DNA of 10,112 nt, from positions 1 to 10,112 of the forward strand of contig CAZCBD010000103.1 of assembly GCA_964496755.1 (NCBI GenBank), given 5' to 3'. Shown here in pieces: positions 1 to 7,112 of the stretch. Source of the stretch: CAZCBD01 sp964496755. GTDB taxonomy: Bacteria; Bacteroidota; Ignavibacteria; Ignavibacteriales; Melioribacteraceae. The notes under the pieces were generated by a model. That model did no database searches, was not told where the DNA came from, and worked only from the letters and a program-made list of their open reading frames with translations. Within the stretch, counting starts at the first letter, position 1. Each line of letters opens with the position of its first letter. The position numbers and the translations under genes are program-made.

Positions 1-493
1 ATTTAGGTGTTTTTGGTTTTTCTTCTAATGAAACAGCTTTTCCATTTTTATCGAATTCCACTATTCCATATCTTTCGGGATCATTTACTCGATATGCAAA
101 AATGGTTGCACCGGATTTATGATTTTTCAAAGCCGAATACATAAAATTTAATTTTCCGTAAAAAATATTATCACCTAAAACCAATGTTACGGAATCCGAG
201 CCGATAAAATTCTCACCGATTAAAAAAGACTCGGCAATACCGTTTGGTGCATTTTGAACAGCATAAGAAATATTCAAACCTATTTGTGAGCCGTCTTCAA
301 GTAATTTCTTATAAAGCGGGATTGTGTTTTTATCGGAAATAATCAAAATTTCTTTTATGTTGCCCAACATTAAAAGCGATAATGGGTAATAGATTAAAGG
401 CTTATCATAGATAAGGGCTAATTGTTTGCTGTAAATTTTCGTGACCGGATATAGTCTTGTTCCTGCTCCGCCTGCTAATATTATTCCTTTCAT
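1..493 (-). CDS. rmlA: Glucose-1-phosphate thymidylyltransferase, N-terminal part (3' end beyond window)
   Basis: This enzyme joins glucose-1-phosphate and dTTP to make dTDP-glucose, the first step towards dTDP-L-rhamnose and other deoxysugars of surface polysaccharides; it is cytoplasmic. The 164 visible residues read without a break. They begin [16 protein letters not shown], the nucleotide-binding loop with Arg13. Next come SKQL with the catalytic-type Lys23, YDKP (29-32), the metal-binding Asp108 in LGDNIFYG (106-113), VNDPERYG (136-143) and SLEEKP (155-160). These are all RmlA family signatures. The family is usually about 290 residues, so roughly the last 125 lie outside the window. The start is fixed by the canonical MKG opening; an AAAGG lies about 11 nt upstream, and another ATG at 500-498 is out of frame. 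One oddity is LALIYDKP where the family normally has LLPIYDKP. It follows the secreted two-domain gene by 14 bp on the same strand, so co-transcription is likely. Identity is very secure. Confidence 0.95.
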   Translation of the reverse strand, partial: MKGIILAGGAGTRLYPVTKIYSKQLALIYDKPLIYYPLSLLMLGNIKEILIISDKNTIPLYKKLLEDGSQIGLNISYAVQNAPNGIAESFLIGENFIGSDSVTLVLGDNIFYGKLNFMYSALKNHKSGATIFAYRVNDPERYGIVEFDKNGKAVSLEEKPKTPK

Positions 494-507
494 TTTGCAT
501 TCAACCT

Positions 508-1290
508 TTATTTTACAGTAATGTAACCGGCTGTTATTAATTTATTTCTTTGATCATATACATCAAATCTATATTCGCCGGCAGACACGAATTGGTATCT
601 AAAAAAAGTATAATCCCATGTAGGTATTATTTTATATTTTTTTGTTTCTATATGCTGATCATATTCAACATCGCTAAATGCTTTTTTCCATATTTCAACG
701 AATAATGTGTCGGTGTTTAACGGTGTTTGGCTATTAATGTAGAAAAATATAAGTCCGTTATTTTTTTTCAGGTTTGTTGATGATTTTACTTTTACCGGTT
801 TTTCAGAAATAACCCATTCGCAGAAAAAACTCTTAACCCTGTCGGAGTTAAATCTTCTGATAAAGGTTTCAATATCATGATTACCACCTTTCATTCGTAT
901 AGTAACCATTGCTTCGGAAATTTTCTGTTGATCAGGAGAAATAAAGGAAAACTTATATTTGCCGGGTTCTTTGAAAATATAATTATATGCCATCCATGTT
1001 TTATCATCAACCAATTTTATGGTCTTACTATCAAATTCTTTATATTCGTTTCCATTGTATTTATCAACAAGCATATAATAAATTCCGGGTTTCAGTATTT
1101 GCTGTTCATTGTCAAGTAATATATATAGATAGCCGCCATTACTTTTGATTTTCCAAATGTGTGAAGCCCCGATAGGCTCGCCTTTTTCGGTATGACTTTG
1201 ACAAAAATAAATTTGCTGGGCAGAGGTTGTTAAAAATAAAAATATTAAAATCGGCAAAACTTTTGTGATTTTAAGAGCTATTTTAAACAT
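508..1290 (-). CDS. Secreted protein of unknown function with two tandem copies of a beta-rich domain
   Basis: I do not recognise a named family. The 260-residue product starts with a clear signal peptide: Lys3 and Lys7, a hydrophobic core at about 11-20 and a probable signal peptidase I cut after TTSA (24). The mature part is two copies of one domain, about residues 27-131 and 154-259. The copies share FC near the start (29-30 and 156-157), NGG/NNG, a Trp near three quarters of the length, and then [11 protein letters not shown] (106-116) against [11 protein letters not shown] (234-244). Each ends in an alanine/glycine-then-TI or TV strand. The F-x-x-x-G-x-Y-x-F motif and alternating hydrophobic residues suggest a beta-sandwich, Ig-like fold (inference). 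The start has AGGA 5 nt upstream. It lies just before rmlA on the same strand, so a role at the cell surface or in polysaccharide export or assembly is possible but not shown. Secreted or periplasmic location is likely; function is unknown. Confidence 0.8.
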   Translation of the reverse strand: MFKIALKITKVLPILIFLFLTTSAQQIYFCQSHTEKGEPIGASHIWKIKSNGGYLYILLDNEQQILKPGIYYMLVDKYNGNEYKEFDSKTIKLVDDKTWMAYNYIFKEPGKYKFSFISPDQQKISEAMVTIRMKGGNHDIETFIRRFNSDRVKSFFCEWVISEKPVKVKSSTNLKKNNGLIFFYINSQTPLNTDTLFVEIWKKAFSDVEYDQHIETKKYKIIPTWDYTFFRYQFVSAGEYRFDVYDQRNKLITAGYITVK

Positions 1291-1402
1291 AAATATCCTA
1301 TTTCATAAAATTTAATGCGTAAAAAATTAGTCTAAAAATAATAAAAATTTGCGAACAAAAATAATACGAAATGATGTAGTAATTTATGCAGATAAAATCA
1401 AC

Positions 1403-1433
1403 TTGATTTTATCGCTCTTCTACTATACATTTT
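1403..1433 (+). promoter_or_regulatory. Possible promoter of the TPR-aroE operon (TTG-N20-TAnnTTTT)
   Basis: TTG at 1403-1405 is followed after 20 nt by TACATTTT at 1426-1433. This is one base off the Bacteroidota -7 consensus TAnnTTTG, at the expected spacing from the -33 TTG. Transcription would start near 1440, just before AGGAG at 1447-1451 and the TTG start proposed at 1463. The motif is short in AT-rich DNA, so a chance match is possible. Confidence 0.3.
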
Positions 1434-1462
1434 CAAGCAGATTAATAGGAGTATTGATAAGC

Positions 1463-2896
1463 TTGAATTTCGAGCCTTATAAAAACAACATAAATAATTC
1501 TTCGCATGACGATTTGGATTTTGTAATAAAAACAATTCTTTCCTTAGAAGAAAGAAATTACTTTTTAATTCAAGATGCAATAGAAGAAGCATTGCAAATT
1601 TGCGTTGAAAACGATTATCCGCGTGAAGGATTGCAATTAGTGGATGCTTTACTTGAAATTGCTCCTTACAATTCGGAGTATTGGTACCACAAGGGAACAT
1701 TTTTAAATAATATCTTCAAATTTGAAGAAGCATACGATTGCTTAGATAAAGCTTTATCCTTAAATCCAAATGATTCTGATATTTTGATTACAAAATCTAT
1801 TGCTGCAGATAATTTGGGGCTAAAATCCGAAGCTTTTTCGGCATTAGAAAAGGCTTTAGCACTTGATCCCAACAATGATGAAGCATTATTTAATATGGCA
1901 GTATTTTACGAAAGAAATTCCGATTTTGAAACTGCAATATTATTTTTTTTAAAAACCATTGAAGTTGATTCCGAATATGCAGAAGCTTGGTATGAATTGG
2001 GATTTTGTTACGATATCTTAGGGAAAAATACCGAAGCTATTGAGGCTTATAACAGGTTTGTGGAATTAGAACCTTTTGCGGCCAATGGTTGGTACAATAG
2101 GGGAATTGTATTAATAAAAGAATCTGACTATTCTGCTGCAGCACAAGATTTTGAGTTGGCAGCTTCATTAAAAGATAATTTTGCAAGTGCTTGGTATAAT
2201 GCCGGTGTTGCCTATTTAACATTAAAAAATTATAAAAAAGCGTTAAAATCTTTTCTTAATGCAGCAGAAATTGATACTTTAGACGAATCGGTTTGGTATA
2301 ATATCGGCTTTGCTTATGAAATGTTAGATGAATTAAAAAATGCAATCTTAGCTTATGACAAAGCAATTGAAATTGATGACGGATATTTTGAAGCTTTTCT
2401 TTCCAGAGGGTATTGCTATTTTGCAATTGATAAAAAGGAATTAGCCATAAAGGATTTGGGCAATGCTTTTATGCTTTACAATCCTACATGGGAAACTTCA
2501 AAATCTAAAATAAATAATTTTTCCGAAGAATTGAAAAACGATTTGGCAGAGAGTGATTCTAATATTTTCGAGACAATTGAATTATGTAAAAATTTAATTG
2601 AACAGGAACCGGCAAATATCGATTATATGTTATTGCTTTCGGAACAATTAATAATGAATGAAAACTTTTCGGAAGCAAAGGAAGTTTTAAATAATGTTCT
2701 TAAAATTAATGCCGATACCCCAAAAGCTATTTATTTAAAAGCCAAAGTTGAGTTTATTTTAGGAAATATATTGGAAGCTTTGGAAGCATTAAAAGTGGCA
2801 TTTTCATTAAAACCGAATTTGAAAGCAAAATTTGCTGATGATTTTCCGGAAATTAATTCTTCCAAATTATTTAATACTTTGATAGACAGAAAATAA
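1463..2896 (+). CDS. Cytoplasmic tetratricopeptide repeat (TPR) protein
   Basis: A protein of about 477 residues built almost wholly from 34-residue TPR helical hairpins, which serve as protein-protein docking surfaces. Successive repeats carry the usual W-Y-x-x-G ... A ... Y-x-x-A-x-x-x-[YF]-x-x-A-[IL]-x-[LI]-[DN]-P pattern. Clear copies lie at about 1650-2450, for example EAWYELGFCYDILGKNTEAI and SVWYNIGFAYEMLDELKNAI. About eight form one block, then a charged linker, then two or three weaker repeats to the C-terminus. There is no signal peptide or membrane span. The reading frame is open from a TTG at 1349, but residues encoded before 1463 do not look TPR-like and overlap a promoter-like motif. 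I therefore prefer TTG 1463, 11 nt after AGGAG (1447-1451); this start is uncertain. aroE begins 8 bp after the stop, so the two are probably one operon. The binding partner cannot be read from sequence. Confidence 0.85.
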   Translation: MNFEPYKNNINNSSHDDLDFVIKTILSLEERNYFLIQDAIEEALQICVENDYPREGLQLVDALLEIAPYNSEYWYHKGTFLNNIFKFEEAYDCLDKALSLNPNDSDILITKSIAADNLGLKSEAFSALEKALALDPNNDEALFNMAVFYERNSDFETAILFFLKTIEVDSEYAEAWYELGFCYDILGKNTEAIEAYNRFVELEPFAANGWYNRGIVLIKESDYSAAAQDFELAASLKDNFASAWYNAGVAYLTLKNYKKALKSFLNAAEIDTLDESVWYNIGFAYEMLDELKNAILAYDKAIEIDDGYFEAFLSRGYCYFAIDKKELAIKDLGNAFMLYNPTWETSKSKINNFSEELKNDLAESDSNIFETIELCKNLIEQEPANIDYMLLLSEQLIMNENFSEAKEVLNNVLKINADTPKAIYLKAKVEFILGNILEALEALKVAFSLKPNLKAKFADDFPEINSSKLFNTLIDRK

Positions 2897-2904
2897 GTGG
2901 GATT

Positions 2905-3786
2905 ATGAATATTAACAAAAATATATCGAACACTACTAAAATTATTGGTGTAATTGGTCATCCGATTAAACATTCCTTTTCACCGTTGATTCAGAATAAA
3001 GCTTTTGATTTGCTTAATCTGGATTATATTTATTTACCTTTTGATATTCCTACCGAAAATCTTTCATCTGCTTTAAAAGGTATGATTGCACTCGGAATTA
3101 AAGGTTTTAATATTACATTACCGCATAAAGAAAAAGTTACGGAATTTTTACAGGAAATATCCGAAGAAGCAAGTGTGATAGGTGCTGTTAATACTGTGGT
3201 AAATGAAAACGGATCCCTTCATGGTTATAATACCGATGTTAATGGAATTTACGAATCTTTAATTGATGTGAAAGATGAAATAGCTGATGAGGAAGTAACC
3301 GTTATTGGTGCCGGAGGTGCTGCCAGGGCTGTTATATATACTTTAATTCGCCATTTCAAAGTAAAAAAAATAAATATAATTAATCGGACTGTTCAAACAG
3401 CCGAGTCGTTGAAAGATTATTTCTCAGCGAAAATGCTTTTTAAGAATATCAAAACTTTTGAATTGGTGCCGCCGGATATCACCAAAGTGCTTCGTCATTC
3501 AAAACTAATTATTAATTCTACTTCTATTGGAATGTCTCCCGAAGTAGATGATTCTGCAACAACTATTTCCAAATCGTTTAAAGAAGAACAAATAGTTTTT
3601 GATGTAATTTATAATCCCATTAAAACAAAGTTTTTACAAATTGCTGAACAACAGGGAGCTAAAGTTTTAAGTGGGATAAAAATGTTTGTAGCGCAAGGAG
3701 CCAAATCTTTTGAACTTTGGACAGGTGAAAAAATGCCTGTAAATGAAATTACATCCTTGCTGGAATCTGAATTAACCAAAGAGTAG
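2905..3786 (+). CDS. aroE: Shikimate dehydrogenase (NADP-dependent)
   Basis: Reduces 3-dehydroshikimate to shikimate with NADPH, the fourth step of the shikimate pathway to chorismate and aromatic amino acids. The 293 residues are slightly longer than the usual 270-290, mainly from a short N-terminal extension. Substrate-site motifs are intact: GHPIKHSFSP (18-27) with Ser24 and Ser26, NITLPHK with the catalytic Lys75, AVNT with Asn96, and NTDVNG with the catalytic Asp111. The Rossmann cofactor part has GAGGAARA (135-142) and NRT (160-162), whose Arg typically selects NADP over NAD. NSTSIGM (204-210), Tyr236 in YNP and the late Gln264 in VAQGAKSFELW also match the family. ATG follows the TPR gene's stop by 8 bp, with GTGGGA as a plausible SD. 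The gene converges on an aminotransferase with only 8 bp between the stops. All key residues are present, so an active enzyme is expected. Confidence 0.97.
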   Translation: MNINKNISNTTKIIGVIGHPIKHSFSPLIQNKAFDLLNLDYIYLPFDIPTENLSSALKGMIALGIKGFNITLPHKEKVTEFLQEISEEASVIGAVNTVVNENGSLHGYNTDVNGIYESLIDVKDEIADEEVTVIGAGGAARAVIYTLIRHFKVKKINIINRTVQTAESLKDYFSAKMLFKNIKTFELVPPDITKVLRHSKLIINSTSIGMSPEVDDSATTISKSFKEEQIVFDVIYNPIKTKFLQIAEQQGAKVLSGIKMFVAQGAKSFELWTGEKMPVNEITSLLESELTKE

Positions 3787-3794
3787 ATTACTGG

Positions 3795-4976
3795 TCATTT
3801 CAATCCGGTTTTAATTCGTTTGATTGCTTCAATCAATTTCTCCATTGAATTAGTGTATGCTATACGAATGTTATCGGGGGCTCCAAAACCTTCGCCGGGT
3901 ACTAATGCTACTTTCGATTCGGTTAATAAATACATACACAAGTCTGTAGAGTTATTAATTTCAAAACCATTAAATTTTTTACCAAATAATTTTTTTACGT
4001 TTGGGAAAAGGTAAAACGCTCCGTTTGATTTTCTGCAAGAAATACCTTCAATACTATTTAATTCGTTGTATAAATAATTTCTTCTTTTTTCAAATTCGTT
4101 TCGCATTATGTTTACGGAGTCCTGATTACCGCTTAATGCTTCTACTGCGGCATATTGTGCAATGGAGTTAGGAGATGAAGTTGAATGGCTTTGAATTTTA
4201 TTAGCAGCAGAAATAATATTTGCATCGGCAATGGCATATCCAATTCGCCAACCCGTCATTGCATAAGTCTTTGAAACAGCATTGGTAATTATACATTTAA
4301 TTCCCAGTTTGTTTTTAAAATTTGCAAGGCTTGTAAATTTTAAGTTATCATAAATAAATTTTTCATAAACTTCATCTGCAATAATTATCAAATCTCTATC
4401 AACTGCGAATTCAACAATTTTGTTTATTTCGTCTTTTAAATATACTGTACCTGTTGGGTTGGATGGATTGCAAAAAATTAAAGCTTTGGTTTTGGCAGTG
4501 ATTTTCTTTTCCAATTCGGAAATTTTAATTTTAAAATTATTATGCTCATCGGTTTCAATTATTACCGGAATTCCGCCTGCTAGTTTAACCATATGTGTGT
4601 AGCTTACGTAATATGGCGATGGAATTAAAACTTCTTCACCTGTAGTTATAATTGATTGAAGCACATTATAGATTGCTTGTTTTGCACCTGTGGAAACTAT
4701 TATTTCTTGCAAAGAAAAATTACTGCCGGTTTCAGATTCATATTTTTTTGCAATTTCTTGTCGTAGTTCCGGTATTCCCTGATTGATTGTATATCCTGTT
4801 AATCCCTTTTCCATGGCTTGTTTTGCAGCCGCAATGATGTTTTGCGGAGTGGGAAAATCTGGCTCACCTACGCAAAGATCAATTATATCAATGCCTTTGG
4901 ATTTTAATTCAGTGCATCTTCGTGCTACTTCCATTGTAGAGGAAACTTCAATTCTTGATATACGTTCTGATAACAT
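3795..4976 (-). CDS. Class I pyridoxal-phosphate aminotransferase, aspartate/prephenate aminotransferase-like
   Basis: A cytoplasmic PLP enzyme of fold type I, 393 residues, the usual length. It resembles the Thermus-type aspartate aminotransferase subgroup, members of which transfer amino groups between aspartate or glutamate and 2-oxoacids and in some bacteria also aminate prephenate to arogenate. Visible motifs are VGEPDFPTP (36-44), GYTINQGIPELR (61-72), NPSNPTG with Asn173, ADEVYE with Asp201 and Tyr204, SKTYAMTGWRIGY with the Schiff-base Lys236 and phosphate-binding Arg244, and RIAY with Arg371, which holds the substrate alpha-carboxylate. Lys99 in TGAKQ matches the lysine that contacts the distal carboxylate of aspartate in the Thermus enzyme. 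The ATG start has only a weak GAG upstream. Position next to aroE fits a role in aromatic amino acid supply, but the strands converge, so they are not co-transcribed. Substrate specificity is inferred, hence no symbol. Confidence 0.93.
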   Translation of the reverse strand: MLSERISRIEVSSTMEVARRCTELKSKGIDIIDLCVGEPDFPTPQNIIAAAKQAMEKGLTGYTINQGIPELRQEIAKKYESETGSNFSLQEIIVSTGAKQAIYNVLQSIITTGEEVLIPSPYYVSYTHMVKLAGGIPVIIETDEHNNFKIKISELEKKITAKTKALIFCNPSNPTGTVYLKDEINKIVEFAVDRDLIIIADEVYEKFIYDNLKFTSLANFKNKLGIKCIITNAVSKTYAMTGWRIGYAIADANIISAANKIQSHSTSSPNSIAQYAAVEALSGNQDSVNIMRNEFEKRRNYLYNELNSIEGISCRKSNGAFYLFPNVKKLFGKKFNGFEINNSTDLCMYLLTESKVALVPGEGFGAPDNIRIAYTNSMEKLIEAIKRIKTGLK

Positions 4977-5048
4977 TGTAATCTCAAGGGGATATTAATT
5001 ATAAATTTTAATTTGGTAAATATATAAAGATGAATTTTAAATTGTAAC

Positions 5049-5090
5049 GAAAAGATTTTAATGAAAAAGTTTTAATGAAAAGATTTTCCA
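5049..5090. repeat. Three tandem 14-bp repeats upstream of the aminotransferase gene
   Basis: Three adjacent 14-bp units: GAAAAGATTTTAAT (5049-5062), GAAAAAGTTTTAAT (5063-5076) and GAAAAGATTTTCCA (5077-5090). The first two differ at two positions; the third copies the core of the first exactly and differs in the last three bases. Each core AAAAGATTTT is nearly self-complementary. The array lies 73-114 bp before the aminotransferase start and just downstream of the receptor's terminator hairpin. It could be an upstream activating A-tract element, a binding site array, or simple slippage in AT-rich DNA. Confidence 0.7.
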
Positions 5091-5092
5091 AT

Positions 5093-5130
5093 AAAGGTTA
5101 CCGCAAAAGAATGATTTTGCAGTAACCTTT
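5093..5130 (-). terminator. Hairpin terminator of the TonB-dependent receptor gene
   Basis: A 16-position inverted repeat, AAAGGTTACCGCAAAA (5093-5108) against TTTTGCAGTAACCTTT (5115-5130), with a 6-nt loop, begins 5 nt past the receptor's stop codon. Read on the minus strand every position pairs, with one G-U wobble (5102/5121); on the plus strand that position would be a C-A mismatch. This asymmetry supports function in minus-strand RNA. The U-run after the stem is short (UUUAUU), so stopping may be partial or the hairpin may mainly protect the 3' end. Confidence 0.75.
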
Positions 5131-5135
5131 TTAAC

Positions 5136-6941
5136 CTAAAACAAGTTGAATTTTATTCCACTTTTAAACCATCGTCCTCTTAATGGAATACCATTAATAT
5201 CCAAATTGCTTGCATCGAAAATATTTGAAACGGATAAATAAATAGAGTAATTATTAAAACTCTTGGAAATTTCAGTATCAACTAAAATTTGTTCTTCAAA
5301 GTTTTCTCTTTTTTCGTATCGGATACTTAGACTTTGAACAGTATCGAAAAGAAAATTATTTAAGCTTGAAATAATTAGTTGATGTTTTAGGTTTTCGAAA
5401 GCATATTTTGAAATTTTAGACTCGGAATCTTTTGTTAAATCCAAATATGTATAGCCCACATTTAGACTTCTGAAAATTGAGTTTGAAAATCTAAGAGTCA
5501 GGTTCATTTCAATGCCCTTTGTTTTTAGGGAACCGATATTTTGAGCTTTCCACGGATTCTTGGAATCGGTTTTTACCCAATCGATAATATTTTTGCCATT
5601 TCTATAAAATTCTGCAATGGATGCCGAATAATTTGCTTTATTAAAACTGTAACCTATTTCTATATTTGTAGTTTCTTCTGAAGACAAATTAGCGTTGCCA
5701 ATGCTTGCGGGGCTTAGATAATATAGTTCGGTAAAAGTAGGAATTCTGAAAGCTTTGCCCATGGAAGCAAAAATCTTTGAGTTTTTATTTGGTTTGAAAG
5801 CAACATCTACACCCGGCCATAATTTCCAACCTAACTCGGCATAATTATAAAGAAAAGCACCTATATTTATAAATAAAGTATTTTCAAATATAAATTGATG
5901 CTCACCGAAAAAACCGCCCTTGCTTCTATCATGATTTCCTAAATTGCTACTTTCAATTTTATCTTTGGAAAACTCTGCGCCAAAAGAAGTGATTCCAAGA
6001 TTGCTTTTTACCGAAGCTTGCAATTCAGCACCCACTGTGTTGGTTTCATGATTGTTTTTGTAAAACGAAGGATCATTATATTTCAATAAAAACTCGTCAT
6101 TGTTTTTTCGTAAATATGCTTTAGCCGATAATTGCAAAATTCCAAATAGAAACTCTCCGGAAGCGGAAAAGAGAGTGGTTTTAACATGTTCCCATTGATT
6201 TGGGAAAGCGGAAGTATAAAAACTATTTGCTCCGAATTCCTTATCCCTATAACTGGCCATGAAATTAAAAACAGCCTTGGAGGATGAATAATTTGCCGAA
6301 TATGAAAAACCGGTAACATTGTAACCTGTGTTATGCTTATAACCATTTGAACTTTTCTTGGTTACGGAAAAATTCTGATTAAACATTCCAAAAGGCAAAT
6401 TTAAAATTACTGTACCTGAATAAGTTGCATTCTGAGCTGCAGACAAATTAAGGTTTATTCTGTTTAGAGTTGTTTTTTTTGTAATAATATTTATTACACC
6501 TCCGAATGCATTTGCTCCGTGTACTTTTGAGCCTTGTCCTTTTAAAATTTCTATGCGTTCAATTTGATCAATAGAAACAGGTATATTCATATTATGATGG
6601 CCTGTTTGTGCATCAGACATTTTTATGCCGTCTACCAAAATCAGAGTTTGTTCAAAAGAAGCACCGCGAAGTGATATATCAGATTGAATTTCATCTGCTC
6701 CGCGTTGACGCACATCAACCGAAACTACATTTTTTAATAATTCACTGATGCTACTAACAGGCATTAATTTTATTTCCTGTGCCGTTATTATTTGAACACT
6801 TCTTGCGATATTTGAAATTGAAATCGGCATTCTCCCTGCGGTAACAACCACATCATTCAGTTTATGTTTTAAAATATTTTGTGCAATTAAAAAATTACAC
6901 ACAGCTATAAATACAAGTAAGTACTTAACTACTCGTTTCAT
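5136..6941 (-). CDS. TonB-dependent outer-membrane receptor, BtuB-like
   Basis: A 601-residue outer-membrane active transporter, energised through TonB, close to the length of the vitamin B12 receptor BtuB. A signal peptide with a likely cut after FLIA (20) is followed by a TonB box-like segment, NDVVVTAG (29-36). The plug domain, about 37-155, shows ISLRGASFEQTLILVDG (89-105), the QTGHHN motif (112-117), IERIEILKG (127-135) and GANAFGGVINIITKK (142-156). The rest, 160-601, has the alternating polar/hydrophobic pattern of a 22-strand barrel and ends in Phe (KFNLF), as outer-membrane proteins do. The start has AGGAG 7 nt upstream. It appears to be transcribed alone: a promoter-like element lies upstream and a hairpin just after the stop. 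No ABC transporter, TonB/ExbBD or cobalamin gene is adjacent, and I see no cobalamin riboswitch core, so the substrate (B12, an iron chelate or other) cannot be assigned. Confidence 0.93.
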   Translation of the reverse strand: MKRVVKYLLVFIAVCNFLIAQNILKHKLNDVVVTAGRMPISISNIARSVQIITAQEIKLMPVSSISELLKNVVSVDVRQRGADEIQSDISLRGASFEQTLILVDGIKMSDAQTGHHNMNIPVSIDQIERIEILKGQGSKVHGANAFGGVINIITKKTTLNRINLNLSAAQNATYSGTVILNLPFGMFNQNFSVTKKSSNGYKHNTGYNVTGFSYSANYSSSKAVFNFMASYRDKEFGANSFYTSAFPNQWEHVKTTLFSASGEFLFGILQLSAKAYLRKNNDEFLLKYNDPSFYKNNHETNTVGAELQASVKSNLGITSFGAEFSKDKIESSNLGNHDRSKGGFFGEHQFIFENTLFINIGAFLYNYAELGWKLWPGVDVAFKPNKNSKIFASMGKAFRIPTFTELYYLSPASIGNANLSSEETTNIEIGYSFNKANYSASIAEFYRNGKNIIDWVKTDSKNPWKAQNIGSLKTKGIEMNLTLRFSNSIFRSLNVGYTYLDLTKDSESKISKYAFENLKHQLIISSLNNFLFDTVQSLSIRYEKRENFEEQILVDTEISKSFNNYSIYLSVSNIFDASNLDINGIPLRGRWFKSGIKFNLF

Positions 6942-7052
6942 AGTTTGCTCCTATATGTTTTTAAATAAAATTGGTTTTTGTGAAATTAAAATCCGCGAAA
7001 GAGGGCTTCGCATGTTTTGTGGGTAAGTGTAAAGAACTTCGTTGCAAATATA
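6942..7052 (-). promoter_or_regulatory. Promoter element and leader of the TonB-dependent receptor gene
   Basis: Read on the minus strand, TATATTTG at 7052-7045 is a perfect match to the Bacteroidota -7 motif TAnnTTTG. The -33 TTG is not clear; only T-rich sequence and a CTG lie upstream. Transcription would start near 7038, giving a leader of about 97 nt that ends in AGGAG (6953-6949) before the ATG. The leader contains a small hairpin, GCGAA/TTCGC with a 7-nt loop (7011-6995), extendable by one G-U pair. I do not see the conserved core of a known riboswitch. Confidence 0.4.
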
Positions 7053-7112
7053 AATAAAAAAATAAAACAGAAAAAATTTAATTAATTTAAAATCTTTTTT
7101 TACCATTAAAAT

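Noticed and set aside
877..1119. Plus-strand open frame of 80 codons opposite the secreted two-domain gene
   Set aside because: It lies wholly inside a well-supported gene on the other strand and shows no domain, SD or sensible composition.
1307..1314. TAAATTTT as a -7 promoter element for the secreted protein gene (minus strand)
   Set aside because: Its predicted start site would fall on or inside the SD before the ATG at 1290, and no -33 TTG lies at the right distance.
2731..2973. Minus-strand 80-codon frame across the TPR-aroE junction
   Set aside because: Spans two confident plus-strand genes and has no recognisable features.
6083..6346. Minus-strand 87-codon frame inside the receptor gene
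   Set aside because: Out-of-frame shadow of the beta-barrel coding sequence, no independent start signal.
6942..7052. Cobalamin or other riboswitch in the receptor leader
   Set aside because: The leader is only about 100 nt and lacks the conserved B12-box core; only a 5-6 bp hairpin is visible.
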